From positions 29,774,385 to 29,838,384 of the forward strand of contig NC_034411.1 of NCBI RefSeq assembly GCF_002078875.1: a stretch of 64,000 bases of DNA, written 5' to 3'. The position numbers and the translations under genes are program-made. Positions 51,406 through 64,000 of this stretch are shown piece by piece (the first letter of the stretch is position 1; the number at the start of each line of letters is the position of its first letter). The stretch comes from Numida meleagris. Taxonomy: Eukaryota > Chordata > Aves > Galliformes > Numididae. A model generated the notes under the pieces. That model was given only the letters and a program-made list of their open reading frames with translations, made no database searches and was not told the origin of the DNA.

Positions 51406-54400
51406 AGGCCCAGGTGTGAGTCTCTGATTACCGTTACCTGATTTCCCCAGCTGGATTCTCCTGACACCAAACAACTGTAGCAGAGCCCAAGGGCACTGGT
51501 TCAGCATTTTGCTTTCCAGAGTCAGATGTTCTCCAGGTGAAAGGAAGTCATGTTGTAGATTTGTGCATAAGGTGCAGGGCACTAACTGGTTCCTAGCCAA
51601 AATGCTCGGTCAGAGCTATGTTGTTCCTCACAAGAACTGCTAAGTGGCTGAAAAAGGGGATTGTAAATGCGCCTCTTAGGAGGCTGAAGAAAACAATGAC
51701 CTTGACAAAGGGTGAAGTTCATGTACTGGATGATAAGAACAATTTGAATCCCAGGAATAGTTGTTTTTTGCACTGCTTGAGTTTAGTTATAAACTTTCTC
51801 TTTCAGAGAAAAGCTCTTTTTGCCTTTCCTGTGCATGCTTTTTACTCAATCATACCCTTTCCTTTCAAAAATTTATTTTACATGTCACCTTTTGCCTGGC
51901 AGCAAAATGTCTGAGAACAGTTTGAAAATCAAGGAGGGCAATCTTAGAGCAGAGAAATAAAAATGCCTTTTTCCAAGCTCAGTTCTGCATACTATCTATA
52001 AGTTGCAGTTACTTATTCTGCCTGAATCACAATCATTTATTGCCATTATAAAAATATATATATTTTAGGAGTTTCAAATGGGAACTTGTAGCTTGATGCA
52101 CAGATTGGTGCTCACAGATTTATTAGACGTGTGATAAGCAGCTTGAGAATAAGAAGATAGCTGTAATCATTTGAAGGTGCATTTAACTTTTAAAAATACG
52201 GAACCAAAAAGTATACATTCACTGTAATGTTCAGAAAGCATGTGCCCTATTTCCCATTGAAAAGGGTTACCTGTCTTGAACTTTGCAGCCATAGTTCAGA
52301 AACAGCTTTCATCATCTCATGCAGGTAGCTAAGAAATAGATTGCCTATTCCATTGAAAAGGGTAAAATCTCTTACCAGGATTTGTTAAATTGTGTTCATA
52401 AATGCTCCAAATGTTTCAGCATCCCCTTATATTCTTGTATCAGGTAGTCTGCATGGTATTTCCAACATTTTTTAATTTTTTGCTGAAGGATCACACAGAT
52501 CAGGGAAGCACAATTTTTGATCCTTCTGCTTCTTTGTCTTTAAAAACCACAAGATTCTAGTGATGAAAGTATGAACCTTGTTTTACACCATTATTTATGT
52601 TATAATAGCCCCAACAGAACCTTTCCTAGGATTGAGATCAAAGTGAAAGAGAAGTCATGCATGTGTCGCTTTAGCCTCTTGGAGTTTCGGAAAGCTTTAT
52701 CATCTAATGGGCAGTTGAGGAAATAGAACCAGAGCTCCCAGGTTTTCGCTATTGGTACTACTATGAATTAATTTGCACACATCATTTGGTCTCTGTCTGT
52801 CTTGGTTTTCAAGTGCTATAATTCTTTTGCTACCAGAGGAGCATAACCTCTCTATGTTGTAGTATGCTTCCACTGCATGGAAGGTATTACGTGAAAGCTG
52901 AAAATGACATACAATGAGGACAGCTTCAAATTCTTGTCACTTTTCTGGATGACTTATTTTAATAACAATGTGAAACTGTTGCCTGTAGAACAGAGGCCTT
53001 CGTTCCTCTTGTTTGAAATGTTCCCATCCAGGTGTGTAGTTACAAGTTGATCAATGCTGTCTGTGCTGATCCTCCTCTGGTTCTTCCCCTGCGATCCAGT
53101 CCGCCGGTGATGAATTCTCCTCTTGAAATTAATAATGGCAAGCTTGTCAATATTTTAAAACCCAAAGTTAATTTTGTTCTCTTGAGCCTTGCCTTTGGCT
53201 CATGAAAACAGGAGCTTTAAACTCTATTATTTGGGAAGTCTACTGGGATGCCTTGGTGTGGCAGGTGCTGTATACGTTTAGTGACACATTGCTATTAAAG
53301 TCCATTAAGAAGGATCTTTCTGGGGCTGTCAGCACACTGCAGATTAAAACCAGAAAAATAAAGGCACACTCAACAAACGCTGCTGTAATGGTTCAGATAA
53401 CTGCAGAAAGAGGACTCATCTTTGGCTTGCGATCAGTTTACTCCTAGGTTCAATGGAAAGGTTGTTTGGCATCCTGTATAAGCTCTGAAAAAAAAAAAAT
53501 CAATGTGAGGATGCTTGGATGAAAGCCAGGATTGTTGTACTCAATCCAGAATATAGAAAGCTTTCACTATTTCTGTATTCTGCTCCATACAGTCTCTTTA
53601 TATTCTAGTGAGAACTAAGCTTTGCTATCATGACTCCAGCAACACTGCAGAGTTATAGGATGTGAACAAATTGTCAGATTTTATTTGGATGTTTAAAAAT
53701 ACATTTCAAAACCCCTACCATGACACTATTAAAAAAGCAAGGTATGTGAAAGGTGAAAGGAGGAGCCATCAGACACCTTCAAAAGAGCTGGAAGTGAAGC
53801 ATAGGAACAAGTGTTCGGTTTTTAAATTGGCAATGATTCACAGCAGGACACCTTCTGAATCCCTGTTGCAGCCACTGCTTAACTTGTTTGGAAAGGGGAG
53901 GGGAACGTGAGGTGTGAGAGGTGGATCTTGCACTGCCACTGGGCTTCCTTCACCTTGGAGGGAATGGAGGAGTGGCAGAGGCAGCCCCAGGGGCAAGCAG
54001 TGGCGGTGAGCAGTTCCCACACCAGCAGGCATGAGGCAGTGCCTCCAGGATGGGTCGTGGAAACCATCCAGGCACATCACCAAGTTTTTCTTGAGCTGTA
54101 ATGCCGCAGGGAGCGAATTGACGCTAAGGAGAGCTCAGCGAATTCACTTGCCCGAGGCATAATGGTGTGATCAAATATACAAATAAAGTAAATGTACCTA
54201 GAGCATGGGGCAAGCCAGTGTCTGATCATGATAGCACTCTTCCTGAAGTCAGTGGCAAAATCATCTTGTCCTGCCCTGTTTTCTTGTTTTGGTAAGTATA
54301 CTGAACAAGGCTTTCAGACACAAGGGACAGAGTTTGCTAAAGGATGTGAATGAATGTAGTGTCTGGATGGGGAAGGTCAGAAAACTGAACATTGTAAATT

Positions 54401-56760
54401 AGGAAGTTGGTCCCAGTTGGGATGTGGAAAATGTGGGTGGTAGAAAGAAAGAAAAATAGACACTCCTATTCACCCTCCAAGGATACAAGGATGAGGAAAT
54501 AAAAGGCAGCACATATAAAACTGTTAAAAGGAAATATATTTTATACAATGCCTAATTAGCTCATTCCCATAAGATAACATTAAGCCTAAGAGATTAGTAG
54601 GATTCAAAAAAAGGATTAGACGTTTGTGCGGATAATGTAATCGGGGATGTTCCTATTAAATAGAATACATATTTTTCTTTCGTTATGAAAGGATATAAAC
54701 CCTATGGCTTCAGGACCTAGACCAGTTGCTGATAAGAATTAGAAAGAAACTTCCCCTCCTGGCAAATCATTCCCTACTCGTCTTCTGCTACTTTTCCTGT
54801 ATTTAAAATGAAGAATTCCGCAAGGCACTTTCACAAAGGGATTATTAAACTGTGTGGACCATTTGTTTGGTATGTCAAGGCAATCCTGCTTCTTCATAAC
54901 CAGACATCCCACTGTGACAGATCGCAAAAGTTTCAATGGTCTGAAACAGAAGGCTTTTTTTTTTGTTGCTAGCTCTGTAAGAGTGTTGACCTTGGAATGC
55001 CCAACTATTAAGCACCACCGAATAGTCACTAACAAATCTCACATATCTATGCTACCTATGACACAGTCGAACTCTCCTGCAGGGTTTACATGAGGTCAGT
55101 TAGAGGGGTGGCTGGACACCAGAGACCGCAAAGCCTACAGATTTTGCGAATGTATCCTTCTCCCATTCATGTGACTGGGATTATCGCATGGATGCTACAG
55201 GCTGTCAGGAGCTGAAACAAAACCAATTCAGATAAAAACAAAACATAATCAGAAGAAAAAGAAATTCAAAACTCTGCCTTTAACTTCCAGTCAAGATAGG
55301 AAAGACTCTGGCAGTAGCCTAACCATCTTGTTGAAATGCATCAGAAGGCCTAATCTAACCTGGGTAAAACTAAACTGTCTTGCATCTTGATTACTGAAAC
55401 ACCCTTCCCTTTGTTCTTGCCAAGTGCAGTTTCAGTCTGTGCACATCCCTGTAAAATACTGCTGTAAAGATCATCCTCCTAATCCATCAGCTTGAGGATT
55501 TTACACATTCTTTGCTCTTCTACTACATTCCTCTTCTTTACCCAGTCAAACACAACCTATTTATCTTTCCTGTCAAAGCACTTCCCATCCTGCCAAAGAG
55601 CTCTCCTTTGCTATGACAATGTCGTTTCCCTTCTCATCATTCTGTCAGTGTCTATTTCTCACTTGTTAACATTTTTATAGAAACACTTCTGTGCTCTAGT
55701 CCTTGGTGCTATTGGCAGGAATCTTGGTAAAGAGCTGTGAAATCCCCTCCTTATCTCTTTCCAAACCTCTGCTAAAGCCCTATCTCTACCCCACTGCCTA
55801 TGAAGTGCTTTGCAGTGGTTTGGCCACTCCTCATCATGCTGACAAACAGAAGCCCATTCTTCCTTTCCATTTCCCTGTCTGCCCAGTCTCATCCATCGCT
55901 CCTTTGATTCTTGCGTCAAGAAGGTCAGGAATGTGTTTTGGTTCTGCCACATGTCTGTACAACAGCTTCTCCATCATTGACTAAAATTTCCAAGGGTCAC
56001 TGCAAAGCAAACATTGATATTTCTCATTCCTTTTGTATCAGTGTTCATGTGAAGAGTTTACCTGAGTACTGTTGCTGTTGTCCTAGTGAAATACCAAAGT
56101 TAGTGACTGCTTTATATATGTCACAGATGAAGCTATATGTGGAAGGTCATATATATATAGAGGTCTCATTCAAAGACTGCTGCAGTGCAAACTGGACTTC
56201 AGAATGAAAGCTTTCAGCTTAGCTCTGTTATTGGCAGTGTTTATTTTCTCTCATCCATTAATGACTCCTGCAAATCCTCCAGTCCAGGGGGGGTGTCTTT
56301 TGTGTACTAAATGCTGCCATTATTTACAAAGCACTCTTGTTGAATATGCTTAAAGTCAGTCCTGCAGGACAGTTTCAATCAGATCCAGTTCAGTTTATTC
56401 TATCTGAATAACTCTGACATGTAAATAAAATTAAATTAATGGTGCTTTATTTGTATCCTGTTACAAATGCAATAAGCTTAAAGTAATGCTGACTGTAAAA
56501 TCAGCTGAAGACTGTAGCGTAAAACAAACCTCTAGAAAACATCGCAAAAATTGATATCTGGCTTGCAAGAGCAATCAAGGGTACATTTAATCCAGAGGGT
56601 CTTTTTAATCATATTTGTTCACACTGCTTCTCTGCTTCAGTATAATAAAAGGTGAGAATGATTCGGTCTCCTGTAGTGGTTGCATTTGGTTTAACAAGCA
56701 TGCAAAAATACCTTATATCCGCTCCTAGCTCACTGCTCTGGGATTTGAAATGATATTGTT
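51406..56760. other. Intergenic DNA, nothing recognised
   Basis: Mixed composition, with some G/T-rich stretches around 52 kb and C/T-rich ones around 55.5 kb. A piece near 52720-52755 (ttgaggaaatagaaccagag then ctcccaggttttc) recalls the 3' end of MIR-type repeats but is too short to call. No exon supported. Confidence 0.45.
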
Positions 56761-56762
56761 AT

Positions 56763-56815
56763 TAATAATAATCTTACATTTATAGGACCTTTAGTCCCAA
56801 AGCGCAATATAAATC
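56763..56815 (+). repeat. Possible ancient SINE/LINE fragment
   Basis: aataataatcttacatttat, aggacctttagtcccaaagc, gc resembles the amniote ancient-repeat motif AATAATxCTTxCATTTATATAGCxCTTTTxATCxxCAAAGCGC. Fifty bases only. Confidence 0.3.
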
Positions 56816-57204
56816 GTAGCTGAGGCCCAAAGAGCTTACTTAGGACTGTCAAAATATGTGTGATTTCTAATTATGCAGGAAGAGACTCCAGATGTGGTCC
56901 TAGAAATTGTAAATATTGATATATGCATTGCAGAGCATCTGCATTATCTATTGAATACCTCCCCAGGAAACGCATTCCCCAGAAGGTCTAGGATTCCTGC
57001 CAATTAGATTTTTGGATCATTTCTGGTGCAAACATTACCCAAAACACTGGGGAAACCCCAGCCTTCTCCAAGAGTACTACAAAATGTATTGCAGGCACAC
57101 AAACTATGCAGAGTCTCGGGATTTGAAGGTCTTATATAGACCATTAGGGACAGGAATATATGTGGACTGCAGTAAAGCAACTGGGAACAAGTAGCTGTAT
57201 TGGC

Positions 57205-57258
57205 CCTATGAGGATTTAAACCTCTGGTTCTGGGGAGCCCGAGCATTCTGAACACTGC
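57205..57258. repeat. Possible tRNA-derived SINE remnant
   Basis: gaggatttaaacctctggtt, ctggggagcccgagcattct, gaacactgcc recalls the reverse-complemented tRNA-like head common in amniote SINEs (GGATTTGAACC...GAGCGCTCTAACCACTG). Decayed and short. Confidence 0.22.
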
Positions 57259-60200
57259 CATCTGTTCCCTTGCAAGCTGATCTGCTTCAAGCTGCCAGCC
57301 CAGGGAGTAGTTAGGAGCCCTTCCAGTCTCTTGCATACTCATTCTCCATAATTTACAGGAGTATCAAGGGCTTTGTTGTATACAGACTGACGATTCAACA
57401 GATTCAGGGAAGGGATGCATGGATGTCTGGGACAGCACATGGGGAAGGAAGAGGGAAGTGGGGCTAGGATTCTACCAAGACCACATTCAGTCCAAAGGGT
57501 CCAGCCCGGAGCGGGCTGATTGAGGTATCCTGAGTACATCACCCAAGAATCATGGAGGTCCTTCAGTAATCTTTTATTTTGATCTAAAAAAACAAGCATT
57601 TGGTGGATTAAATAAGTTTGTAAGAGGAATAAGCTCTAGCATTTTTTTCTGATTCTCCTTTCTCCCAAATCCTTTGTTACATGGCTATCTTGGGTGTGCT
57701 GCTCATATGCTTTCTTCAGTTATTCACAGGCACATGACAAATGCTACCTGATGGCCAGCTTATTCTATTTATTCTTTTGTACTACCCTCTTACAAACCTG
57801 AACACTTTGATTTCTCACAGTGAACTACAGAAAGTCAGTGTTCATTTTTCATAGATTGGATTCAATACAAAAAAATGGCTTATGTGAAAATCTTTGAAAG
57901 ATCTACAGAGTATTAAGGTTTGTGTGGATATATGTATACTTTGAACCCTTCCATATGGCATCTTGCTGATGTCTCATATGATACTGATTCATACTAAGGC
58001 TGATTCATCTGCTTACCTGTAGGGTCTCTCCAGATCAAAGGTGAAGCTAATGGGATTCAGTTAATGATATGCGTACCCAAAAGCAGACTATGAATATATA
58101 CTCTTACGTACTGTACTGTGCTTTACACTATCACTGCCCTGCATACATGAAGTGCCATCTAGAAGTCATAGGTCATCCTATCCCCAGGGAGAGAAGCAGG
58201 CTGCTCAAACTTGCCTTAATCTTGATCCCTGTGATCCGGAGATATAGGAGTATATACCAAAATGAATGAGTGGAGAAAAATCCCCTTAGGATATAGCTCA
58301 TTGCAACAATAAAGGAACAAAACTCTTGCATAAATAAGAGAAAAGCCTCAAGGCTATACACAAGGACTCTGGCAATGCTCCATATACCTATTCCTTCTCC
58401 AAGGGTTTGGATCTGCTATTTGGTACAGAACAGGGTGTGCAGGCTGTGGCTGGTGCTGGTGGTAAAGAGGAGACCTGCTGTAACTAGGCCAGGGCAGACC
58501 TAGACAAAGCGATGCTCCATGAATGCAACATAAACTTGCTATATCACTGGAAAGAGAGAGTTCCCAAGAAGGTGGTAGCAGGCATTGTGCTAGGGTGCAC
58601 TTTGGAGTTATAAAGAGGGATGACAGAAGGCACTTAAATACCTTCTGCAAGCCCTGCAGTTGATATCATTTTAGACCAACAAGTGTCAGGAAGTTTCTTC
58701 AATCTGTTCAGCTTGTGACTCCAGTTTTGTTACTATATTTGCTGCAAGTTGCATCCACACAATGGAAATTTTTGTTTGGTGATGATTATTCCCTTGAAAT
58801 TTGCATAGTAATTGCGCACCATCTCCATTCTCCCAGCCTTTTTCATTTTCATACTATCCAAGTCAATCACTGCAGCACATGCCTCCACCCCAATTAAACT
58901 AACGACAGTGCAGCACTTGCAGATAAATGCTTAAGAGAGGCATCCAAGTCTACTGATACTTCAGTTAGGGCTATTTGGGCAATAAAGAACATGCTTTGCT
59001 ATTTGATGGGCTTTGTCAGCTTTCAGCTCCCACAGCGTTTTATGAGATATATTTCCCAAAACAAGATATGTGAAAATGGAAGGAGATTAAATGCCCCTTG
59101 GCTGGTCACAGTCACACTCTTGCTATCATCAGAGCTTATGTCTAACAATGTTTTTGCAGGACCCTGCTTGGCACTGTGCTTTGAACATGTCTCCTTGTAC
59201 AATAAAGGAGAGCAGGAAGCCAAGGCAGCACTGCTGCTTCTCACCAGGGGCACAAGACAAAGCATGCCCAAGAAGGTTGTTGGTACAGTGGTGCTACACA
59301 TGTGGGGAAGGCTGTTCTGCCAAATGGAGTCACCACATCTCCCTCACCCGTCCTCTGTTTTTTGAACAGATCCCTTCTCTGCTCTTCAGGGCCTTTCATG
59401 CCAGAGTGAAATCCTCCAGCATAAGGACAGCCTGCTTTAACACACTCTTCTTCCTGCCCTTTACTTCACAGGTTTCCCCTGCCTAACTTCCCAATGCCTC
59501 TCATCCCCTTCACCTTCCCATCTCTTTAGGATTCCTTTGCAAAAGGAAAGCAATGTAGGAAGCATTTAATTACCAATAAGACCAGGGAAGAGACTTGGAG
59601 GTGTCATTCCAAAATAATCATCTTGGAAATGTCATCACAGCTGCTGCAGAGATCCCAGCTGACCCAGTAATGACTTAATTCTTCAGCCTTTCTTGCTTCT
59701 GCATCACACTTCCCAAGAATGGAGAGAATATCAACTGCAGAGTGCCAGGTTAATCTCCTAAGTAAGAAGAGGCAGGGAAGTGATTCAGTGTTCAGATCCT
59801 CTTGAAAGTTTTGCAGAAGATGAACAAAAGAAAAAGAAAAGGAGCAGAGGGAAGATCTCTGAGAAGAAATATAAGGCTTTTTTTTTTTTTTTTTTACTTG
59901 AAAGGTGGGGAAGACGGAAACAAACAACAGAAAATTAAAAGCAACAGCAACAACAAAACAATCCTGCAGAAGTGGCCTCTGGAGTGGAAACAGAAACAGA
60001 GAGCTGGAGGAGGATGTGCCTGTGGCTCCTTCCTGTGCAGTATATCAGCCCAGCCCTGTTGTGCTCTAGAGTCCATAGGGAGAAGCTCTTATTGAAGACA
60101 GCAGTAGCCTTCCCAAAATGTAAGCCAGAAGCTTTTTCCTTCCTCCTGCAAAGGCTATAGTGACAAAACCAGCCAATACCCTGTGACTCCAATGATTCTA

Positions 60201-62009
60201 TTCAGGCAAAGACATGAAATAGAATTGCCACATGTTGGCGCACTCACCTGGGAGCCTCACAGCATTGCTGGTTGCACCTAACAGTTATTCAGGTGATTGG
60301 CAGTACAGGTTTTGCCGACACTATTTTGCAGCCTGTTCTGTGGATGAGTCCGTGGCTTGCCTGATGGAATTTTTTTCCTGGATTTGTCTGGTAGGAGGTT
60401 TCACTATTTGCATTATTTGATTTTCAGTAAAGGCTATTTTTGACAAAAGTATTAAAGCTCTATAAATTTATATTCTATCTCATAAACATGGTAAAATGCC
60501 TTTTTGACAAATCTAATAAACATAACAAAATACCCTGTCAATAAAATCACTGAAATCCTGCCAGGCTGTATAATAACACTGCATTTCAGCATGGTTAGCA
60601 CTGCCTTTAAAGAAGGAACACAAAACCGCCCTCCTCTTTGAGCCATGATTTGTTGCAGTTTGCTGATCTCAACACATTCAGAGACCCAGCGCTTCTCCTT
60701 TCTACCAGTCTCTGAATTTTCAGGGCAAGGACTAGCTATGGGGCAAAAAGTACAGGAGATTCCTATTTTGTAGGAGCAGATATTGCTCAGTAGGCTCCAG
60801 ATTTGTCATACCCTTGTCAGCCAACCATGTATATATACTTTGTACTCATTCCACTCTCAGTAGAATGGAATGGGTCTCATAGAAATGCCCAGGAAAAAAT
60901 GGCATGAGCTGGGCAAGATGATGGGAAGATCATTTTCTTAGAACAGAAGAAAAACAAAACATCCTTGCTGTCAAAGTGTTGTTGGAGTACAAGCTACATT
61001 TCTCATTCAGCAAAATAGGCCTAGCTTTCTAGTGCAACATAAGCGCTTGTCTGAGTCCTACCTTCTCCCACAGATACTCTGCTCTCCATTATGTGGTTCA
61101 GCAGTTTGTTACAGGACATTTGGCAGTGGTACCCAAAGGCTGTGGGATACCGTTAGTAGCACGGTTTTGTGTATTACAAGGATGTGTTATTTCCATTTTC
61201 TTTACTGGCCTGATGAACTTGGCACAGTAAATCTGTGGTGGAGATGAGCAACACCCTTGAGCTCACTGAATTGTGCTCTTTCCTAATCAAGCCAATGAGT
61301 TCTCCATAACCTGTGTCTTCCAAAACTATTATCTTCTCAGCCTCCTTCCACAAATACTTGCAGAATGGTCATGGAAATAATTTGAAGTTATTTCTTGCTC
61401 TGACATATAAACTACCAAGTGTGAAATGCCTCTCTACTGGTGGTGCTTATTAAGATCCTTCTGGAACAGACATGCATCTTCCAGCGGGTTCTGGTTTGGC
61501 AGCTGATAGCTAAATGTAAATGGGAACTCCTGCTTGCAAAGTGAGAGATAAACAGCAGGAAATAACAAAGTATGTCTCTGTCCCAAGAGTGAAGTGACAT
61601 TCTTCAGCATTCTCTTCTGCTTTCTCCAATTTCATGGAATGTATTTAATTAATTTCTACTATAAAAGAGACCTAAATTAGAGAATATGTTCAGAAAACCT
61701 TCCTTTCATTGCACAGCTATATTAACTTTCCGATGTCACAAATGTCTAATAAAACATTTATATTCTTCTCTTTATTGGCTAAATTTGTCTCTGATTGTAA
61801 ATCCACAGAATTCAATTAGATTACATCAGATAGCAATATCATCTTGTTTGTATAAGTTCTGAGGTGAAAATATTTACTGGTGGCTCTAATTCTCTTATTT
61901 CCAGAGTTTGATATCAAATTCACTTAGTTGTTATTCTGCCTTCACTGCCATGAGAGCTATTACCAAAAATGGAGGCAGAGGACAGTTAGATCCTACACAG
62001 AAGACTTTC
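57259..62009. other. Intergenic DNA, nothing recognised
   Basis: Includes a T18 run at 59878-59895. ORFs at 58.99-59.49 kb (up to 131 codons) overlap each other in different frames on both strands without family resemblance. No exon, RNA gene or transposon identified. Confidence 0.5.
59878..59895 (+). repeat. T18 homopolymer
   Basis: Eighteen T in the right flank. No retroposed sequence recognised on its right side. Confidence 0.9.
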
Positions 62010-62199
62010 CATGGTGAGGAACAGGGTGCCCAGGGAGGTGGTGGAGTCACTGTCCCTGGAGGTGTTGAAGAAATGTGTGGATGTGGCACTGAGTAACATG
62101 GTCTAGAGCAATCACAGGCATAGGTTGGTGGTTGGGCTAGGTGATCGTAGTGGTCTTTCCAACCTTAACAATTCTGTGATTCTATGATTCCATGACTCC
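62010..62199 (+). repeat. CR1 LINE fragment, 3' end
   Basis: Reads gtgcccagggaggtggtgga, gtcactgtccctggaggtgt, aagaaatgtgtggatgtggc, then ggtggttgggctaggtgatc and gtggtctttccaaccttaac, with the tail attctgtgattctatgattc. About 190 bp. The 3' octamer repeats (attctgtg/attctatg/attccatg) are the best preserved in the window, suggesting a younger copy. It explains the end of the ORF at 61908-62096. Confidence 0.95.
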
Positions 62200-63898
62200 T
62201 TTCCATGCCGAGTATTAACAGCTTTATCTGAGAATGCTGTGTTATGGAAATGCACAACTTTTGCCTGGCCTCCATCTGACCTAGATTCCCTCTCAGACTG
62301 GGTGTCTGAATGTGTTTCTTTGAATTTTGTTTTTGACAGGTCAGGCATTGAATCCATTATCTTGAGATTCGTCACTCACCTCATACTTCACAGTGAAGCT
62401 CTAGCGGTGGGATTAGTCTGAGATTAGGACTTTCACCTATGAAGTGTGGCTCTTCTCTGAGAGTCCTTCACATTTATTCCGAGCTCCTGTTGGAGGTGTT
62501 GGCTGGGTGGTCACTTGGTGCTGTTCTTGTCAAGAGCTTCAGACGGAGCTGTGTAGGCCCCAGGCAGAGCAAGGTTGCAAATGCCAGTTTGGAAAACTTT
62601 AATTAATAAGCTTCCATGCAGCAAAGGAGAGTCAAAATGTTTCACTGAAACCTCTAAACTGGATCTCTCACACGTTCCTTAGGGATGAAAGGTGCTACAG
62701 AAACATAAGACATTATTGCCATTGACTGCATCAGTATGGCTCGGTACCATGAGGGGAGGCGTTGTTCAGAATAATAATGCAAAGGGCATTGTTTGCTTCA
62801 CCTTCACCAGTAAAGTCAGGCTTGTTCTGTAGCTTTTATGCACGTCTAGGGAGGAGATGAAAATGCTGACTCTAGCTGTCTGTTACCTTCTCTTTCCAAG
62901 TGAAATGGACATAAGCTATATGAGGATATCAATATGAATCTGCAGTACCACAACTGAATATGTGGAAACAGTTTATGCTACTGAAAATCTGAAGAAGCTA
63001 AAGGAATTCTGTGGATTTATTCCAGATTTATAGTCACCAGAACCATAATTTATCCTAATTGTTATTCACTGACTAGTACAGTCAAATGTCTCCTTTGTTG
63101 GTGGGAGTCTACATTTAATGGTTAAGCTCTGCTATTGAGGCATTAACGTAGCATCACTGGTGTAACTATGAGAGATGAACATCATTAAGCTGGAGTGCTC
63201 CAAAACACCAGTTGTGGAAGATGTCATTATAATAAATTGCATCCCTTGGCTAGTTATACCTCTTTTGACCTAGACCTCCCAAGTACAGAAAAACACTTCT
63301 GAGTTCACCTGAGTTCTGTTTTCCCCTGCAGCCATGATCATTTCAATGGATGTTTCAATGAGTTTCTTTTGGACCCTTCAGAGATCTCCTTTTCTCTGGC
63401 ATCTGTAGTCTTCATCAATTTTACTTTGTCTAGCCTGGAAGACAATTGCACCCATCCTTACACCTGTACACTTTGTACATAGATGACAGATAATGGCTGG
63501 AGAATGAACAAAGTTTTAGGAGAAATTTCATAATCTGTTCATCCATTTGCTCTTTACATGCTCCTTATTTACATGATTCAGCTTTTTCTCCAGAAGGAGG
63601 CTGAGAAAAAACTGAGTCAAAACTGAGTTATGACCTCAGAAATTTGCACAGCACTAAATGCTCTGTTTATTCATTTACACATAATACTGTCATGTAGGTA
63701 TAGTGCTGACACCAAGGAAAAATAAGGTGAGAAAGTGACATCAAGAGATCTGAACAATATAGCAGTCAGGTTTTGCAGTGAATTCCAACACTGTTATGGA
63801 CTGCAGATCAGTCCCAGAAGAGTGCTTCCTCTATTGGTTTCTGGATATTATCATCTTGTGCTATTTGTGTTATTGCTGATCAGTATCTTTAGGGTGTT
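62200..63898. other. Intergenic DNA, nothing recognised
   Basis: No coding exon or repeat family recognised between the CR1 copy and the terminal microsatellite. Confidence 0.5.
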
Positions 63899-64000
63899 TT
63901 CTTTCTTCTTTTCTTTTCTTTTCTTTTCTTTTCTTTTCTTTTCTTTTCTTTTCTTTTCTTTTCTTTTCTTTTCTTTTCTTTTCTTTTCTTTTCTTTTCTT
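63899..64000. repeat. (CTTTT)n pentanucleotide microsatellite, cut by the window end
   Basis: After a short ttctttcttc lead-in, the unit CTTTT repeats about 19 times without interruption to the last base. The true length is unknown. Such pure pyrimidine tracts can form triplex DNA and are often length-polymorphic. Confidence 0.97.

Noticed and set aside
1..64000. CRISPR array, tRNA, rRNA, endogenous retrovirus or intact DNA transposon
   Set aside because: No regular spaced repeats, no cloverleaf, no LTR pairs and no transposase or reverse transcriptase longer than CR1 remnants were seen.

Overview
The window looks like avian nuclear DNA. It is AT-rich and gene-poor, with a single GC-rich CpG island. 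Six copies of the bird/reptile retroposon CR1 can be read, five of them ending in the typical CR1 ATTCTGTGATTCT-like 3' tail. I see no bacterial-style operons, CRISPR array, tRNA, rRNA or intact mobile element. Nearly all open reading frames of 60-130 codons behave like chance ORFs in intron or intergenic DNA.

One protein-coding gene can be named. A 41-bp exon on the minus strand (7878-7918), with a strong acceptor and a consensus donor, encodes SSKTMNLCSKCFA. This is the second half of the A20-type zinc finger of ZFAND3 (AN1/A20 zinc finger protein 3, also TEX27). Everything left of it (1-7877) is ZFAND3 intron 2. Everything from 7919 to the CpG island is a very long intron 1 (about 33 kb). 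The CpG island (about 40780-42140) is the natural place for the promoter and first exon, but it contains a 406-base run of N (41084-41489). The first coding exon, which should carry the start codon and the first two zinc-binding cysteines, is not visible and probably lies in that gap. Later ZFAND3 exons lie beyond the left edge.

The right side of the CpG island has a second promoter-like patch facing the other way: a perfect NRF1 palindrome and an ETS site within 35 bp. It is followed 200 bp later by two good splice acceptors and a canonical AATAAA with a T/G-rich downstream element. This suggests a short divergent transcript. Base composition supports minus-strand transcription on the left: the lines I counted there are rich in A and C on the plus strand. 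To the right of the island this bias is weak and patchy.

From 42.2 kb to 64 kb I find no recognisable coding exon. This flank holds four CR1 fragments (46.4, 48.9, 51.3 and 62.0 kb), probable L2/MIR-type fossils near 45.0 kb, two weaker ancient-repeat candidates (56.8 and 57.2 kb), and a pure CTTTT pentanucleotide microsatellite that runs off the right edge. In human, the neighbour upstream of ZFAND3 is MDGA1 in head-to-head orientation, so this flank may be the ZFAND3-MDGA1 intergenic region. That is inference from synteny, not from sequence seen here. I did not find a novel biological system. The most useful leads are the hidden first exon, the divergent short transcript, and several intronic pseudo-exons with good splice sites.
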